A stretch of 64,000 bases of DNA, from the NCBI GenBank assembly GCA_029580855.1, contig JAKPQH010000015.1:62001-126000 (forward strand), given 5' to 3'. Shown here one piece after another: positions 26,862 through 34,860 of this stretch (the first letter of the stretch is position 1; the number at the start of each line of letters is the position of its first letter). Position numbers and translations under genes: made by a program. The stretch comes from a bacterium (GTDB lineage Bacteria > Methylomirabilota > Methylomirabilia > Methylomirabilales > 2-02-FULL-66-22). The notes under the pieces were generated by a model, which had not been told where the DNA came from, searched no databases, and saw only the letters and a program-made list of their open reading frames with translations.

Positions 26862-29153
26862 TCACGCGCGAGTGCGGTCGACTTCCCTGTGGACCTCTCC
26901 GGCCGCGGCCGGCGCCGACGCCGGGAGAGAGACGACCAGGCGGGCCCCGCGCGGGGTGTTCTCCTCGATCCGGACCTCCCCGCCGTGCTCGACAACGATC
27001 CGGTTGACGATGGTCAGGCCCAGGCCGCCCGAGGATCGCTTTGTCGAATAGTACGGGAGGAACGCCCGGTCTCGGTCCTCGGGGGGGAACCCCGGGCCGG
27101 TGTCCGCGATCTCCAGCAGGATTCGGCCGGTGGCGGCCACGTACCGCGTCGAGATGACAATCTCGCCCTCGTCGTCGCCCAGCGCCGCGACCGCGTTGTC
27201 CACGAGATTGATGAGCGCGCGCTTCATCTGGTCCGGATCCAGGTTGAGCGGCGGGACCGCGGGGTCCAGCTCCGTCCGCAGCGTGATGCCCGGCCGGATG
27301 CCCGCATACAGCTGCGCGACCTGTTGGATCACCTGGTGCAGATCCCCCGGCCGGGGTCGCGGGGCCGGCATCCGGGCGTACCGGGAGAACTCGTCCACCA
27401 GGCTCCGGAGCGCCTCCACCTCCTGGATGATGGTCCGTGTGCACTCGTCGAAGACCGAGGCCACGTCGGGCGCTCTCTCCGCGAACTTTTTCCGCAGCCG
27501 CTGCGTGGAGAGCTGGATCGGCGTCAGCGGGTTCTTGATCTCGTGGGCGATGCGGCGCGCCACCTCCCTCCAGGCCAGGGCCTGTTGCGCCCGGATGACC
27601 TCGGAGATATCGTCCAGGACCACCACCAGCCCGCGCCGCGCCGCGCCCGGACCCGGCAACCCGCTCACGGTCACCATGAGGATCGCCGGCCGCCCGTTTA
27701 CGGTCAGCGTGATCTGCTGGTCGGCCACCTCCCGCCCGCCGTCCGCGACGCGCGCGACGAGATGGCGAAGGGGGTGGAGGGCGTACCCCTCGAAAACCTC
27801 CGCGTACGGGCGCTGGAGGATCGCCTCCGGCGGCCGACCCAGCATCCGCGCCGCCGCGTGATTGACGGTGTTGACCCGCCCCTCCGCATCCAGAGAGAGG
27901 ACGCCGGCCGTGATGGTTTCCAGCACGGTCTCCATATAGTCGCGGCGCCGGTCCAGCTCGACGTTGGAGTGCTGCAGCTCCTCGTTGGCGCGCGTGAGCT
28001 CGGCCTTGCTCCTGCCCAGGTCCTCCGTCATCTTGTTGAACGAATCCACCAGCATCCCGACCTCGTCGTCCGCTTTGGCCTGCACCCGGAAGCTCAGATC
28101 CCCCGCCGCAACCTTGCGCGTGCCCTCCGCCAGCTGCTGGATCGGGCCCGTGATCCCGCGCGCCAGGTAGACCCCCACCCAGATCGCGCCGAAGATGATC
28201 GCCAGCGTGACCATCAGGAAGAGCATGAGGTAGATGCCCTTGATGGGGTTCTTCAGCATTCGGAGCTGCCGGTACTCCCTGATCCCGGTCTGGATCTCCT
28301 CCGCCTTGCTGCTCAGAGCCGCCGGCATCCAGACGGCGACCGCCACCGCCGCCAGGACCTCGCGCGTCGCTCCGGGCCGGTGCACCGGGACCACCGCGCG
28401 GATCACGTCGGCCTCGTCGAGGAGTTGTACCGTCACCACCGGCTCGCCGTCCAGCGCCCTCCGGACCAAGCGGGAGGCGGGGGACAGCAGGACCTCTTCG
28501 GGCACTTTTGGGCCGCGCCACTGGACCAGCTCCCCGCGCTGGCGGTTGAAGAGCTGCAGACCGTCGAGGCCGTACTCCCGGGCCTTCTCGGCCGCCACGC
28601 GGCGGCCCCCCGCCGGGCCGCCCTCGGCGATCCAGCCGTCCGCCACCCGCGCCGCGATCTGCCGCGCCTGGCTCAGCGTGTCCTCCTGACTGGCCCGGGA
28701 GTACGTTTGCGCCACGTCCAGGGCGCTTTCCAGCGAGCGCTCGACCTGGATGTTGAACCAGGTATCCACGCTGCTCGTGATCAGATTGCTGGCCACCAGG
28801 AACAGCAGACCGGCCGGCAACAGCGCCAGGCCCACAAAGGCCACGGCCAGCTTGACGCGGAACTTGGAGCCGAGAACATTTTCACGCCGCTCGAGGTACA
28901 CCTTGAACAGACTGCGAAAGACGAGCAGCACCAGCAGGAGCAGGAGAACGATGTTGATGTTGACCAGCGCGAAGATCAGGATGTTGGAGGCGATGGGGGT
29001 CGGGACCTTGAGTTGCTGGATGGTGACCTGAACCGCCGTCAGACCCACCACGGAAACCAGCACGATCGCCAGGATCAGGCGGTTGCGCCGTCTGCGGGCG
29101 CCCTCGTCGGCCCTGGGCGCTGAGACCGCCACGGCCGGGGCAGGATCAGCCAT
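26862..29153 (-). CDS. ntrY: sensor histidine kinase NtrY
   Basis: 763-residue membrane kinase. N-terminal TM helices (about residues 25-45, 55-75 and 95-120) bound a region with a large extracytoplasmic sensor (about 120-310); another TM helix and a HAMP domain follow (LARGITGPIQQLAEGTRKVAAGD, about 335-390), then a PAS domain (about 400-500), HisKA with RRIAHEIKNPLTPIQ and a HATPase_c domain with NLVDNAVAAL and DTGPGF. This is the NtrY architecture. GAGGGA precedes the ATG at 29153. Partner of NtrX, 73 bases downstream. Confidence 0.93.
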   Translation of the reverse strand: MADPAPAVAVSAPRADEGARRRRNRLILAIVLVSVVGLTAVQVTIQQLKVPTPIASNILIFALVNINIVLLLLLVLLVFRSLFKVYLERRENVLGSKFRVKLAVAFVGLALLPAGLLFLVASNLITSSVDTWFNIQVERSLESALDVAQTYSRASQEDTLSQARQIAARVADGWIAEGGPAGGRRVAAEKAREYGLDGLQLFNRQRGELVQWRGPKVPEEVLLSPASRLVRRALDGEPVVTVQLLDEADVIRAVVPVHRPGATREVLAAVAVAVWMPAALSSKAEEIQTGIREYRQLRMLKNPIKGIYLMLFLMVTLAIIFGAIWVGVYLARGITGPIQQLAEGTRKVAAGDLSFRVQAKADDEVGMLVDSFNKMTEDLGRSKAELTRANEELQHSNVELDRRRDYMETVLETITAGVLSLDAEGRVNTVNHAAARMLGRPPEAILQRPYAEVFEGYALHPLRHLVARVADGGREVADQQITLTVNGRPAILMVTVSGLPGPGAARRGLVVVLDDISEVIRAQQALAWREVARRIAHEIKNPLTPIQLSTQRLRKKFAERAPDVASVFDECTRTIIQEVEALRSLVDEFSRYARMPAPRPRPGDLHQVIQQVAQLYAGIRPGITLRTELDPAVPPLNLDPDQMKRALINLVDNAVAALGDDEGEIVISTRYVAATGRILLEIADTGPGFPPEDRDRAFLPYYSTKRSSGGLGLTIVNRIVVEHGGEVRIEENTPRGARLVVSLPASAPAAAGEVHREVDRTRA

Positions 29154-29232
29154 GCGGGAATCCCTCGACCTCTCCAAGTCGACATGGTCCGTTCCGCCCG
29201 GAAGCCGGGGCGGTCCGCGACGTCAAACCGGC

Positions 29233-29251
29233 GCCGCGGGAGCCCCGCGGC
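29233..29251. promoter_or_regulatory. strong hairpin in the ntrY leader
   Basis: GCCGCGGG, three-base loop, CCCGCGGC: a perfect eight-base stem lying between the likely transcript start (about 29259) and the ntrY start codon. It could modulate translation or stability. Confidence 0.4.
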
Positions 29252-29265
29252 CTTCAGACGGGCAA

Positions 29266-29295
29266 AGTATAGGGGGGCGGAAGGGTCAAAGGCAA
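29266..29295 (-). promoter_or_regulatory. putative sigma-70 promoter of ntrYX
   Basis: Minus strand: TTGCCT (29295-29290), 18-base spacer, TATACT (29271-29266). The -10 matches the consensus in five of six positions. Confidence 0.5.
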
Positions 29296-29302
29296 GGGCA
29301 AA

Positions 29303-29333
29303 CGCCCCCTCGGGGCGAAGCCCCGAAGGCGCA
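29303..29333 (-). terminator. intrinsic terminator after lpxC
   Basis: A stable hairpin with core TCGGGGC, three-base loop, GCCCCGA, extended by an imperfect outer stem, begins about 40 bases beyond the lpxC stop and is followed by a short TTT. It separates lpxC from the ntrYX promoter. Confidence 0.5.
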
Positions 29334-29368
29334 GAACCCACGGGCAGGGCCGCGCGGGATGGATCCGA

Positions 29369-30295
29369 TCAGAGAACGGCGGGCCGTAAACCGTGCGCGG
29401 TCGGAAGCAACGGGGAGACCCACTGCTCGACCGCGGCGGCGGAAAGGCTGAACGGCCCCGGTTCGCCGGCGAGCTGGTCCTGGATCCGGCGCACGAGCTG
29501 CAGATGAAGTTGGTGACCGGCGCCGTGGGCGATGATCGTGCCCACCAGGGGCTTCCCGAGCAGGAAGAGGTCGCCCAGCAGGTCCAGGATCTTGTGGCGG
29601 ACCAGTTCGTCGGGGAAATGCAGGGGACCGTTGATGACGCCCTCCTCCCCGACGACCAAGGCGTTCTCCAGCGAGCCGCCCTTGGCGAGACCCATCCGCT
29701 GCAGCATGTCCAGGTCGCGGAGAAAGCCAAACGTTCGGCAGGGCGCCAGGTCGCGTGCGTACCGCTCACGGCCGACATCCATGGCCGACGTCTGCTCGCC
29801 CAGGATGGCGTGATCGAAGCACATCGTGTAGATCACCTTCAGACGCTGGGAGGGCACGATCCGCAGGCTGCGCGTCCCGACCTCCACCGTGATGGGCTGG
29901 CGCACCTTGAGGAAGGTCTTGGGGGCCAGTTGCCGGCGGAGCCCGGCCGCCCGCAGCAGCTCGACAAAGGGGAGTGCGCTTCCGTCCATGATGGGCACTT
30001 CGGGCCCGGTCAGATCGATCTGCACGTTGTCGACGCCCATCCCGACCAGCGCGGACATGATGTGCTCGATCGTCTTTACCGACGCCCCGTCCTTGGCGAC
30101 GGTAGTGGCATAATGGGTATCCACGACGGAGTCCGGGCGGGCGGGGATCACCGGCGCCCCCGGCAGGTCAAGGCGCCGGAACGCCACGCCCCGATTGGCC
30201 GGCGCCGGGCGCAGCGTCATGGTGACGGGCTCGCCCGTGTGAAGACCGATCCCTTCGCAGTGTACCGCCCGGTTCAGGGTTCGCTGATGACTCAA
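29369..30295 (-). CDS. lpxC: UDP-3-O-acyl-N-acetylglucosamine deacetylase LpxC
   Basis: Zinc amidase catalysing the committed step of lipid A synthesis. Zinc ligands are visible in KTIEHIMSAL (His) and in RHKILDLLGDL (HxxxD), with the catalytic GHTG-type region and HGAGHQ near the C terminus. The start is assigned to a TTG at 30295: GGGAG stands six bases ahead, the residues after it (SHQRTLNRAVHCEGIGLHTG) match the family start, and the 308-residue length is close to the usual 305. A long transcript leader follows an AT-rich 210-base gap upstream. Confidence 0.95.
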   Translation of the reverse strand: MSHQRTLNRAVHCEGIGLHTGEPVTMTLRPAPANRGVAFRRLDLPGAPVIPARPDSVVDTHYATTVAKDGASVKTIEHIMSALVGMGVDNVQIDLTGPEVPIMDGSALPFVELLRAAGLRRQLAPKTFLKVRQPITVEVGTRSLRIVPSQRLKVIYTMCFDHAILGEQTSAMDVGRERYARDLAPCRTFGFLRDLDMLQRMGLAKGGSLENALVVGEEGVINGPLHFPDELVRHKILDLLGDLFLLGKPLVGTIIAHGAGHQLHLQLVRRIQDQLAGEPGPFSLSAAAVEQWVSPLLPTAHGLRPAVL

Positions 30296-30505
30296 GATGG
30301 GCTCCCTTTCATTGAAATCAGATGCCTGGCAACGTGCAATAAAACCCGTGGGAATTCTTGCAAGACGGATACCATCCCGGACCGAAATCGTCATCCGCTA
30401 ACCACTTGAATTATTTATCGGATTCGACGAAAGAAAATATCCGGTTTCCTGTAGGATTCCCCATCGGATAATTTTGTGGCATGAGTGCAACGGACTGTGG
30501 CGCTT
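30296..30505 (-). promoter_or_regulatory. AT-rich gap, probable lpxC promoter region
   Basis: The 30390-30475 part is strikingly A/T-rich for this DNA and on the minus strand holds several -10-like strings (GATAAATAAT, GGATATTTT, AATTATCC), but no -35 with good spacing. It separates the DUF721 operon from lpxC. Confidence 0.35.
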
Positions 30506-31021
30506 TTACTGTGGCTGCCGCATTCGAGGGGAGTCGGCGGAGGAGGCGGCTTGGCGGGAGGCGCGTAGCCAGAGGCACCGCAGGGCGTCGCGGAAAGGGA
30601 CATCGCCGAGCGCGGCCAAGGCGTTTTCGATTTCCGCGACCCGCGCCGGATCCATCTCCCCCGCGTCACCGGGCGACGACTGGCGGGGCGAGGGGCCGAT
30701 CGGGGCGGCTAGAACCTCGCCCACCCGCAGGACCATTTCCCGTATCTGCGTCGGCGCCAGCCGTCCGTTCAATGCCTGCACCAGCCGATGGCGCATCATG
30801 CTCAGGTGGTGCAACCAGACCGAATCCGTCACGTGGACGATGAGCCGGCCCTGCCAGACGGAGTGGGGCTGCGCGTGCCGCGCGATTTGCGGACCGACCA
30901 CCGAGGGCCAAACACGCCAGATATCGTGTTGGCGGACCCTGCCCTCCAGACCGAGCCGCTGGAGGGCCGCCGCGACCGCGTCGGCCATCCTGACCGGTTG
31001 GCGCCATCCGGGGCCGCTCAT
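30506..31021 (-). CDS. DUF721 (DciA-like) protein
   Basis: 171 residues. The DUF721 core is at about residues 12-100: IWRVWPSVVGPQIARHAQPHSV, then a hydrophobic strand pair GRLIVHVTDSVWLHHL and LVQALNGRL. DciA members of this family load the replicative helicase in bacteria lacking DnaC; whether this protein does so is not shown. The start codon overlaps the RNase H gene stop (ATGA), so the genes are coupled. Confidence 0.8.
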   Translation of the reverse strand: MSGPGWRQPVRMADAVAAALQRLGLEGRVRQHDIWRVWPSVVGPQIARHAQPHSVWQGRLIVHVTDSVWLHHLSMMRHRLVQALNGRLAPTQIREMVLRVGEVLAAPIGPSPRQSSPGDAGEMDPARVAEIENALAALGDVPFRDALRCLWLRASRQAASSADSPRMRQPQ

Positions 31022-31644
31022 CTCTCGTCCCCTCCACCCGGAACGGCCGGGGGGCGGCCCGCTCGAACCGCCTCGTCGATCCCGCGGTTGGCCAGGGCGT
31101 CCGCCTCCGCGTTCAGTTCGCGGGGCACGTGGTGGATGGCGAAATGACTGAACCCTGCGATGCGCGTCTTTGCCGCGGCGTGGAGCGGTCGCAACACGGG
31201 GTGCTTGACTTGGTAGCGTCCCTGGATCTGGCGCACGAGGAGCTCCGAGTCGGAGTACACCTCTAGGTCGTGGATTCCCAGCGCCACGGCGCGCTCCAGC
31301 GCCGCCAGCAGCGCGGAATACTCGGCGACGTTGTTGGTGGCCTCGCCGATCCCGCGGTGCATCCGCTCCGCCACACCGCCGTCCGGCCGGAGAAACACCA
31401 CCCCGATCCCGGCCGGCCCCGGATTGCCGCGAGACCCCCCGTCGATGTGCACGCGCACGGCCCCGGATACGGCGCGAGAGGCAATGGGAGCCGCGGCCGC
31501 CGGCGCCGCCAGGATCCGGACCGCGGCCCGGGCGGCCCGGATCGCCTCGTGCGGCGAGAGGCCGGCCGGGAGGTGAAGTACCCTGGGGCCGGGCTGCGCT
31601 TGAGTCAACAGGCGGAGTGCGGCGAGCAGACTCGCGGTATCCAC
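31018..31644 (-). CDS. ribonuclease HI family protein
   Basis: 208 residues. An N-terminal 70-residue Ala/Leu-rich extension of unknown role is followed by an RNase H domain with the four catalytic carboxylates visible in VHIDGGSRGNPG (Asp), NNVAEYSALL (Glu), YSDSELLV (Asp) and ELNAEADALAN (Asp). It would cleave RNA in RNA-DNA hybrids. It lies four bases downstream of the zinc-ribbon gene; this pairing of the two families is common in bacteria. Confidence 0.92.
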   Translation of the reverse strand: MDTASLLAALRLLTQAQPGPRVLHLPAGLSPHEAIRAARAAVRILAAPAAAAPIASRAVSGAVRVHIDGGSRGNPGPAGIGVVFLRPDGGVAERMHRGIGEATNNVAEYSALLAALERAVALGIHDLEVYSDSELLVRQIQGRYQVKHPVLRPLHAAAKTRIAGFSHFAIHHVPRELNAEADALANRGIDEAVRAGRPPAVPGGGDER

Positions 31645-31648
31645 ACCG

Positions 31649-32350
31649 CTATCCGGGGAAATAGAGTATCCGGTTGCAGGATGGGCAGGTGAACATCCGG
31701 TCGTTCCGTTTGACCTCGGCGTAGGTCTGCGGCGTGAGCGTCATCCCGCAACCCTGACATGACCCGTCCGCCACGGGGACGACGGCCACATCGCGGCTCT
31801 TCATCAGCCGCGCGTACATGCGGAGGAGTTCGCCGTCCAGACGGCTGGCCTGCCCTTTCCGCGCCGCCTCCAGGCCGGCCAGCTCTTTCTGCAGGGCGGC
31901 CAGCCTGACCTCTTTCTCCCGGCGCTCCGCCTCCACGTCGCGCTGCGCCGCCCTGAAGACCCGCTCGGCCTCGGCGACGGCCCTGGCGGTGACGTCAGCC
32001 GCTTCCATCCACTCCAGGACCTCGGTCTCGAGCTGCGACGACTTGACCTTGAGAGCCTCGATCTCCTTCAGGACGGCGGAATACTCCTCGTTCGTCTTGA
32101 TCTCGAAGAGGCGGGCCTGCTTCTTTTTGGCGCCCTGCGCCGCCTCCTCCAGCTCGCGCTCCTTCGCCCGCCGATCCTTTTGGAGCTGATCGGAGCGCCT
32201 CTTCGCGGCCTCGAAGGCCTCTCGCGCCTCGCTCAGGCGCCCCTCGAGCGCCCCGATCGCCCCGGGGATCGCCCGCGCTTCGGCGTCCAGCTTGGCGATG
32301 GTCAGGTCGAGCTGCTGAAGCTCGATCAGCTTGTCGAGTCCGTCCCACAT
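31649..32350 (-). CDS. coiled-coil zinc-ribbon protein (COG1579 type)
   Basis: 233 residues. A long antiparallel coiled coil (about residues 10-175, rich in E/K/R/A) leads to a C-terminal zinc ribbon with CQGCGMTL and CPSCNRILYF. This is the COG1579/zf-RING_7 family, predicted nucleic-acid-binding proteins usually encoded beside RNase H-like genes. ATG at 32350 begins WDGLDKLIELQQLD, the conserved start. First gene of a three-gene operon. Confidence 0.9.
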   Translation of the reverse strand: MWDGLDKLIELQQLDLTIAKLDAEARAIPGAIGALEGRLSEAREAFEAAKRRSDQLQKDRRAKERELEEAAQGAKKKQARLFEIKTNEEYSAVLKEIEALKVKSSQLETEVLEWMEAADVTARAVAEAERVFRAAQRDVEAERREKEVRLAALQKELAGLEAARKGQASRLDGELLRMYARLMKSRDVAVVPVADGSCQGCGMTLTPQTYAEVKRNDRMFTCPSCNRILYFPG

Positions 32351-32391
32351 CCCGGATAGTCCATCCGATGGCGAGAGGTCACGGACCGCGG

Positions 32392-32420
32392 AGTATGTCA
32401 CAGATGCCACGTCGGGTCAA
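32392..32420 (-). promoter_or_regulatory. putative sigma-70 promoter of the zinc-ribbon/RNase H/DUF721 operon
   Basis: Minus strand: TTGACC (32420-32415), 17-base spacer, CATACT (32397-32392), about 45 bases before the start codon. The -35 overlaps the hairpin GTCGGG / CCCGAC at 32411-32427, which may also terminate the upstream gene. Confidence 0.5.
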
Positions 32421-32427
32421 CCCCGAC
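32411..32427 (-). terminator. hairpin after the uroporphyrinogen-decarboxylase-like gene
   Basis: GTCGGG, five-base loop, CCCGAC, beginning 12 bases beyond the stop at 32439. No T-run. It shares bases with the next operon's -35. Confidence 0.35.
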
Positions 32428-32438
32428 GGCGAACGACG

Positions 32439-33698
32439 CTACGCGGCGCCGTTGAACTCCTTGACCGCGTCCAACATGGCCACCACGTTCTCGACGGGAG
32501 TGTTGGCCTGGACGCAGTGAATCGCGTTGAAGATGTAGCCGCCCCCCCTCGCGAAGATCCGGCACCGCTCCAGCACCTCCGCGCGCACCTCCGCCGGCGT
32601 GCCGAACGGCAGGGTGCGCTGCGTGTTGACACCGCCGCCGTAAAAGACCAGCCGCTCGCCGTACGTCTCTTTGAGCGCATGGGGCTCCATTCCCGCCGCG
32701 GAGCACTGGACGGGGTTGAAGACGTCAAAGCCCACGTCGATCAAGCGGGGCAAGAGGGATGCGACGGCGCCGCAGGTGTGCTTCATCGTCTTCCATCCCG
32801 TGTTGGCGTGGATCCACGCGTTCATCCGTCGGTAGTGGGGCGCCCACAACGCGTCGAAGGTCTCCAGCGAGCAGAACCGGGAGGTCTGGGTTCCGAAGTC
32901 GGTGCCGCACAGGTAGACGATGTCGACGGCGTCCCCCACGGCCGCGTGAAGCTGCTGGAGGCGGGTCATGGCGATCTCGCACTGGCGGGCAAAGACCTCG
33001 CGGACGTAGTCCTGCCGCGCGACCAAGGACACATACCACTCGGTGATGTCGCGAATCCCCCGGGGATGCCGGAGACCCGGCGCGGGCACCCACGCAATGT
33101 CGCCGAAACCGGTCCCGCCCACGGCCACGATCACCGCCCGCCCCGTGCCCGCGGCGGCGGCTATCCCCGCCTTGAAGTGCGCCAGGTCCGCCTCCGACAG
33201 CGGCCCGAATTCCTCGAGATTATCCGCCGGGTCGAGGCGGTCCTCGTCGATGGTGCGTTGTCGGATGATCGTGTCGAAGAAAAAGCTGCTGGGCGGCATC
33301 CGCCCGCTGGGGGGTGCAGTCGGATCCCCCATGGGATAGGTCAGCAGGTCTCCGTTGGCGTCGGTGGTGTGTTGGAAGTGGCCCGAGATCAGAACGACCT
33401 GCCCCCAGGGTGTCCGAAACTCCTTCCAGTTCTCGTTGGGATAGCCGTACACCGTGTTGCGCGGCAGGACACCGGCGATGTCCAGCCCCATGGTATCGGC
33501 CAGGTCGTTCTCGACAAGCCCCAGCATGTTGTACGGGACATGTACCTTCACCGGCCGGCGTTCCAGACCATAGTACGCGCGCAGACGCTCCACGGCGAGA
33601 CAGTGCATTCCGGTCACGGTCGTCGCGCCGAAATCGATGGGAACACGGTCCGGTTCGCGGTGCGCCAGCGTCGCTCGAACGCGCTCACGGCTGGTCAT
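32439..33698 (-). CDS. uroporphyrinogen decarboxylase-like protein (URO-D superfamily)
   Basis: 419 residues of the URO-D superfamily TIM barrel: N-terminal TSRERVRATLAHREPDRVPIDFG, central DIVYLCGTDFGTQ, and C-terminal WKTMKHTCGAVASLLPRLIDVGFDVFNPVQ. The HTCG segment aligns with the zinc/methyl-group region of methylcobamide:CoM methyltransferases rather than true heme-pathway decarboxylases, so a corrinoid-linked methyl transfer is plausible; I cannot name the substrate. No corrinoid protein is encoded nearby. Start at 33698 has AAAGG ahead. It follows the PPC-domain gene by 59 bases. Confidence 0.82.
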   Translation of the reverse strand: MTSRERVRATLAHREPDRVPIDFGATTVTGMHCLAVERLRAYYGLERRPVKVHVPYNMLGLVENDLADTMGLDIAGVLPRNTVYGYPNENWKEFRTPWGQVVLISGHFQHTTDANGDLLTYPMGDPTAPPSGRMPPSSFFFDTIIRQRTIDEDRLDPADNLEEFGPLSEADLAHFKAGIAAAAGTGRAVIVAVGGTGFGDIAWVPAPGLRHPRGIRDITEWYVSLVARQDYVREVFARQCEIAMTRLQQLHAAVGDAVDIVYLCGTDFGTQTSRFCSLETFDALWAPHYRRMNAWIHANTGWKTMKHTCGAVASLLPRLIDVGFDVFNPVQCSAAGMEPHALKETYGERLVFYGGGVNTQRTLPFGTPAEVRAEVLERCRIFARGGGYIFNAIHCVQANTPVENVVAMLDAVKEFNGAA

Positions 33699-33757
33699 CG
33701 GGTGCACCTTTCTCTTGCCGCGCGCGTCCCGCGGCGCGGTGTGTGGTTCTCCCCGGC

Positions 33758-34240
33758 TCAGGACTTCTCGGGAGTGAACAGGCCCAGTCCGACCTCGGCG
33801 TCCATCCGTCGCACCAGCTTTACGTCGGCAATCTCCGCCACGATGCCGTCCAGTGTGGCCAGGACCGGGTTCTCGCCCGCCACCACGTGACCGGCGTAGA
33901 CCGTGCCGTGCTGATCGGAGAATGTCCCGTGAACGTGCAGAAGCGTCTCACCCGTCTCGGACTGGAACACGACCCCCTGCAGACTCACCACCTCGACCGG
34001 CCCCTGGACAACCTGCGGCTCGGTGTAGCCGGCGCCGAGCTTCGTCTCCGGCCTCGGCGCGAGGACCTGGTATGTCATCTTCTGCAGGCTGCCGATTCCC
34101 GCCAGGACTGCCCCATGCTTGATCTCGTTTGCTTCGCAAACCGTTTTGAGCCCGTTCATCAGATCCGTACCGCGCCGCAGCCGTACCGGCACCACCTTCC
34201 CGAACCGTCCATCCGCGTGATACGCGCCGGGACCCGTCAT
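33758..34240 (-). CDS. PPC domain (DUF296) protein
   Basis: 160 residues. The PPC domain spans almost the whole protein: VVPVRLRRGTDLMNGLKTVCEANEIKHGAVLAGIGSLQ, then EVVSLQGVV, LHVHGTFSD and GHVVAGENPVLATLDG. In bacteria this trimeric domain occurs as a stand-alone protein whose function is unresolved; in plants it is joined to AT-hooks. The histidines in HVHG could bind metal. GGAGG nine bases before the ATG at 34240 fixes the start. Probably co-transcribed with the URO-D-like gene. Confidence 0.85.
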   Translation of the reverse strand: MTGPGAYHADGRFGKVVPVRLRRGTDLMNGLKTVCEANEIKHGAVLAGIGSLQKMTYQVLAPRPETKLGAGYTEPQVVQGPVEVVSLQGVVFQSETGETLLHVHGTFSDQHGTVYAGHVVAGENPVLATLDGIVAEIADVKLVRRMDAEVGLGLFTPEKS

Positions 34241-34510
34241 TTCGTATGTCCTCCGACCGGACTGTGTGCTAAACTGCTGCCGCATCTGTTCCGAACGCCG
34301 GTACCACCATAACACAACCCGGCGCGTGTCCGCCAGATGCGACGTACCCTCGGAGGCACGGCTCTTCACCTCCCGCCGGGATTCCGGCGAAGGACGCCCC
34401 GGAACGCGCCGCTTCCGCTCCGCGCGGCCCAACGACCGCCGAACGGGGGATGCGCCGTCCGCGCCGACGATGGAAAGACCGGAGCGGGGTTGTCGTGAGC
34501 GGGGAAAGGG

Positions 34511-34571
34511 CCGCGCAAAAACTTGTCGCTTTTCGACGCATCGTCGGAAAAGCCGACGACTTTTTGCGCGG
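34511..34571. repeat. 61-base near-perfect palindrome
   Basis: Arms of 28 and 30 bases (left beginning CCGCGCAAAAA, right ending TTTTTGCGCGG) flank a three-base loop CAT; they differ by two small bulges and one mismatch. As RNA it forms a very long stem. It could be a bidirectional terminator, a mobile palindromic repeat, or both. Confidence 0.7.
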
Positions 34572-34679
34572 CGATACCCCGCGGCCGCGCCAGGTCTTCA
34601 TAGGTTTCCTGGTCGGAATGGTATGGACTGTTCGGGATTTCCGCCGAAGGCGCGCGCCGCACCCGTTTTGTGTATCAGA

Positions 34680-34695
34680 TGGCACAATAAGTGCT
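34680..34695 (+). promoter_or_regulatory. sigma-54 (-24/-12) promoter of the PEP-CTERM gene
   Basis: TGGCAC, five bases, GTGCT: GG and GC elements are exactly ten bases apart, as required for sigma-54. It stands about 165 bases before the start codon. Sigma-54 promoters are a known feature of PEP-CTERM genes controlled by PrsK/PrsR-type systems. Confidence 0.65.
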
Positions 34696-34860
34696 GTCCC
34701 GTAACCCTGCACGCCGAGGTGGGGTTTCGTGTTTTGCTCGGCCCCACCGATCCCTGGCCGGCAAATACGCCTTTCGTCCGTATCCGCGGCCGACCGAGGC
34801 CGTTTTCAGCATTGGACACACATAGGGTCGAAATCGGCGCCACACCAGGGGAGACCCGCA

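Larger units (their letters stand above)
34241..34860. other. 620-base non-coding region before the PEP-CTERM gene
   Basis: No believable gene. It holds, left to right, the leader of the PPC gene, a large palindrome (34511-34571), a sigma-54-type promoter (34680-34695) and the leader of the PEP-CTERM gene. Confidence 0.6.

Noticed and set aside
34269-34712. A 147-codon frame on the minus strand upstream of the PEP-CTERM gene
   Set aside because: It runs through the large palindrome and the sigma-54 promoter, has no ribosome site and has low-complexity composition.
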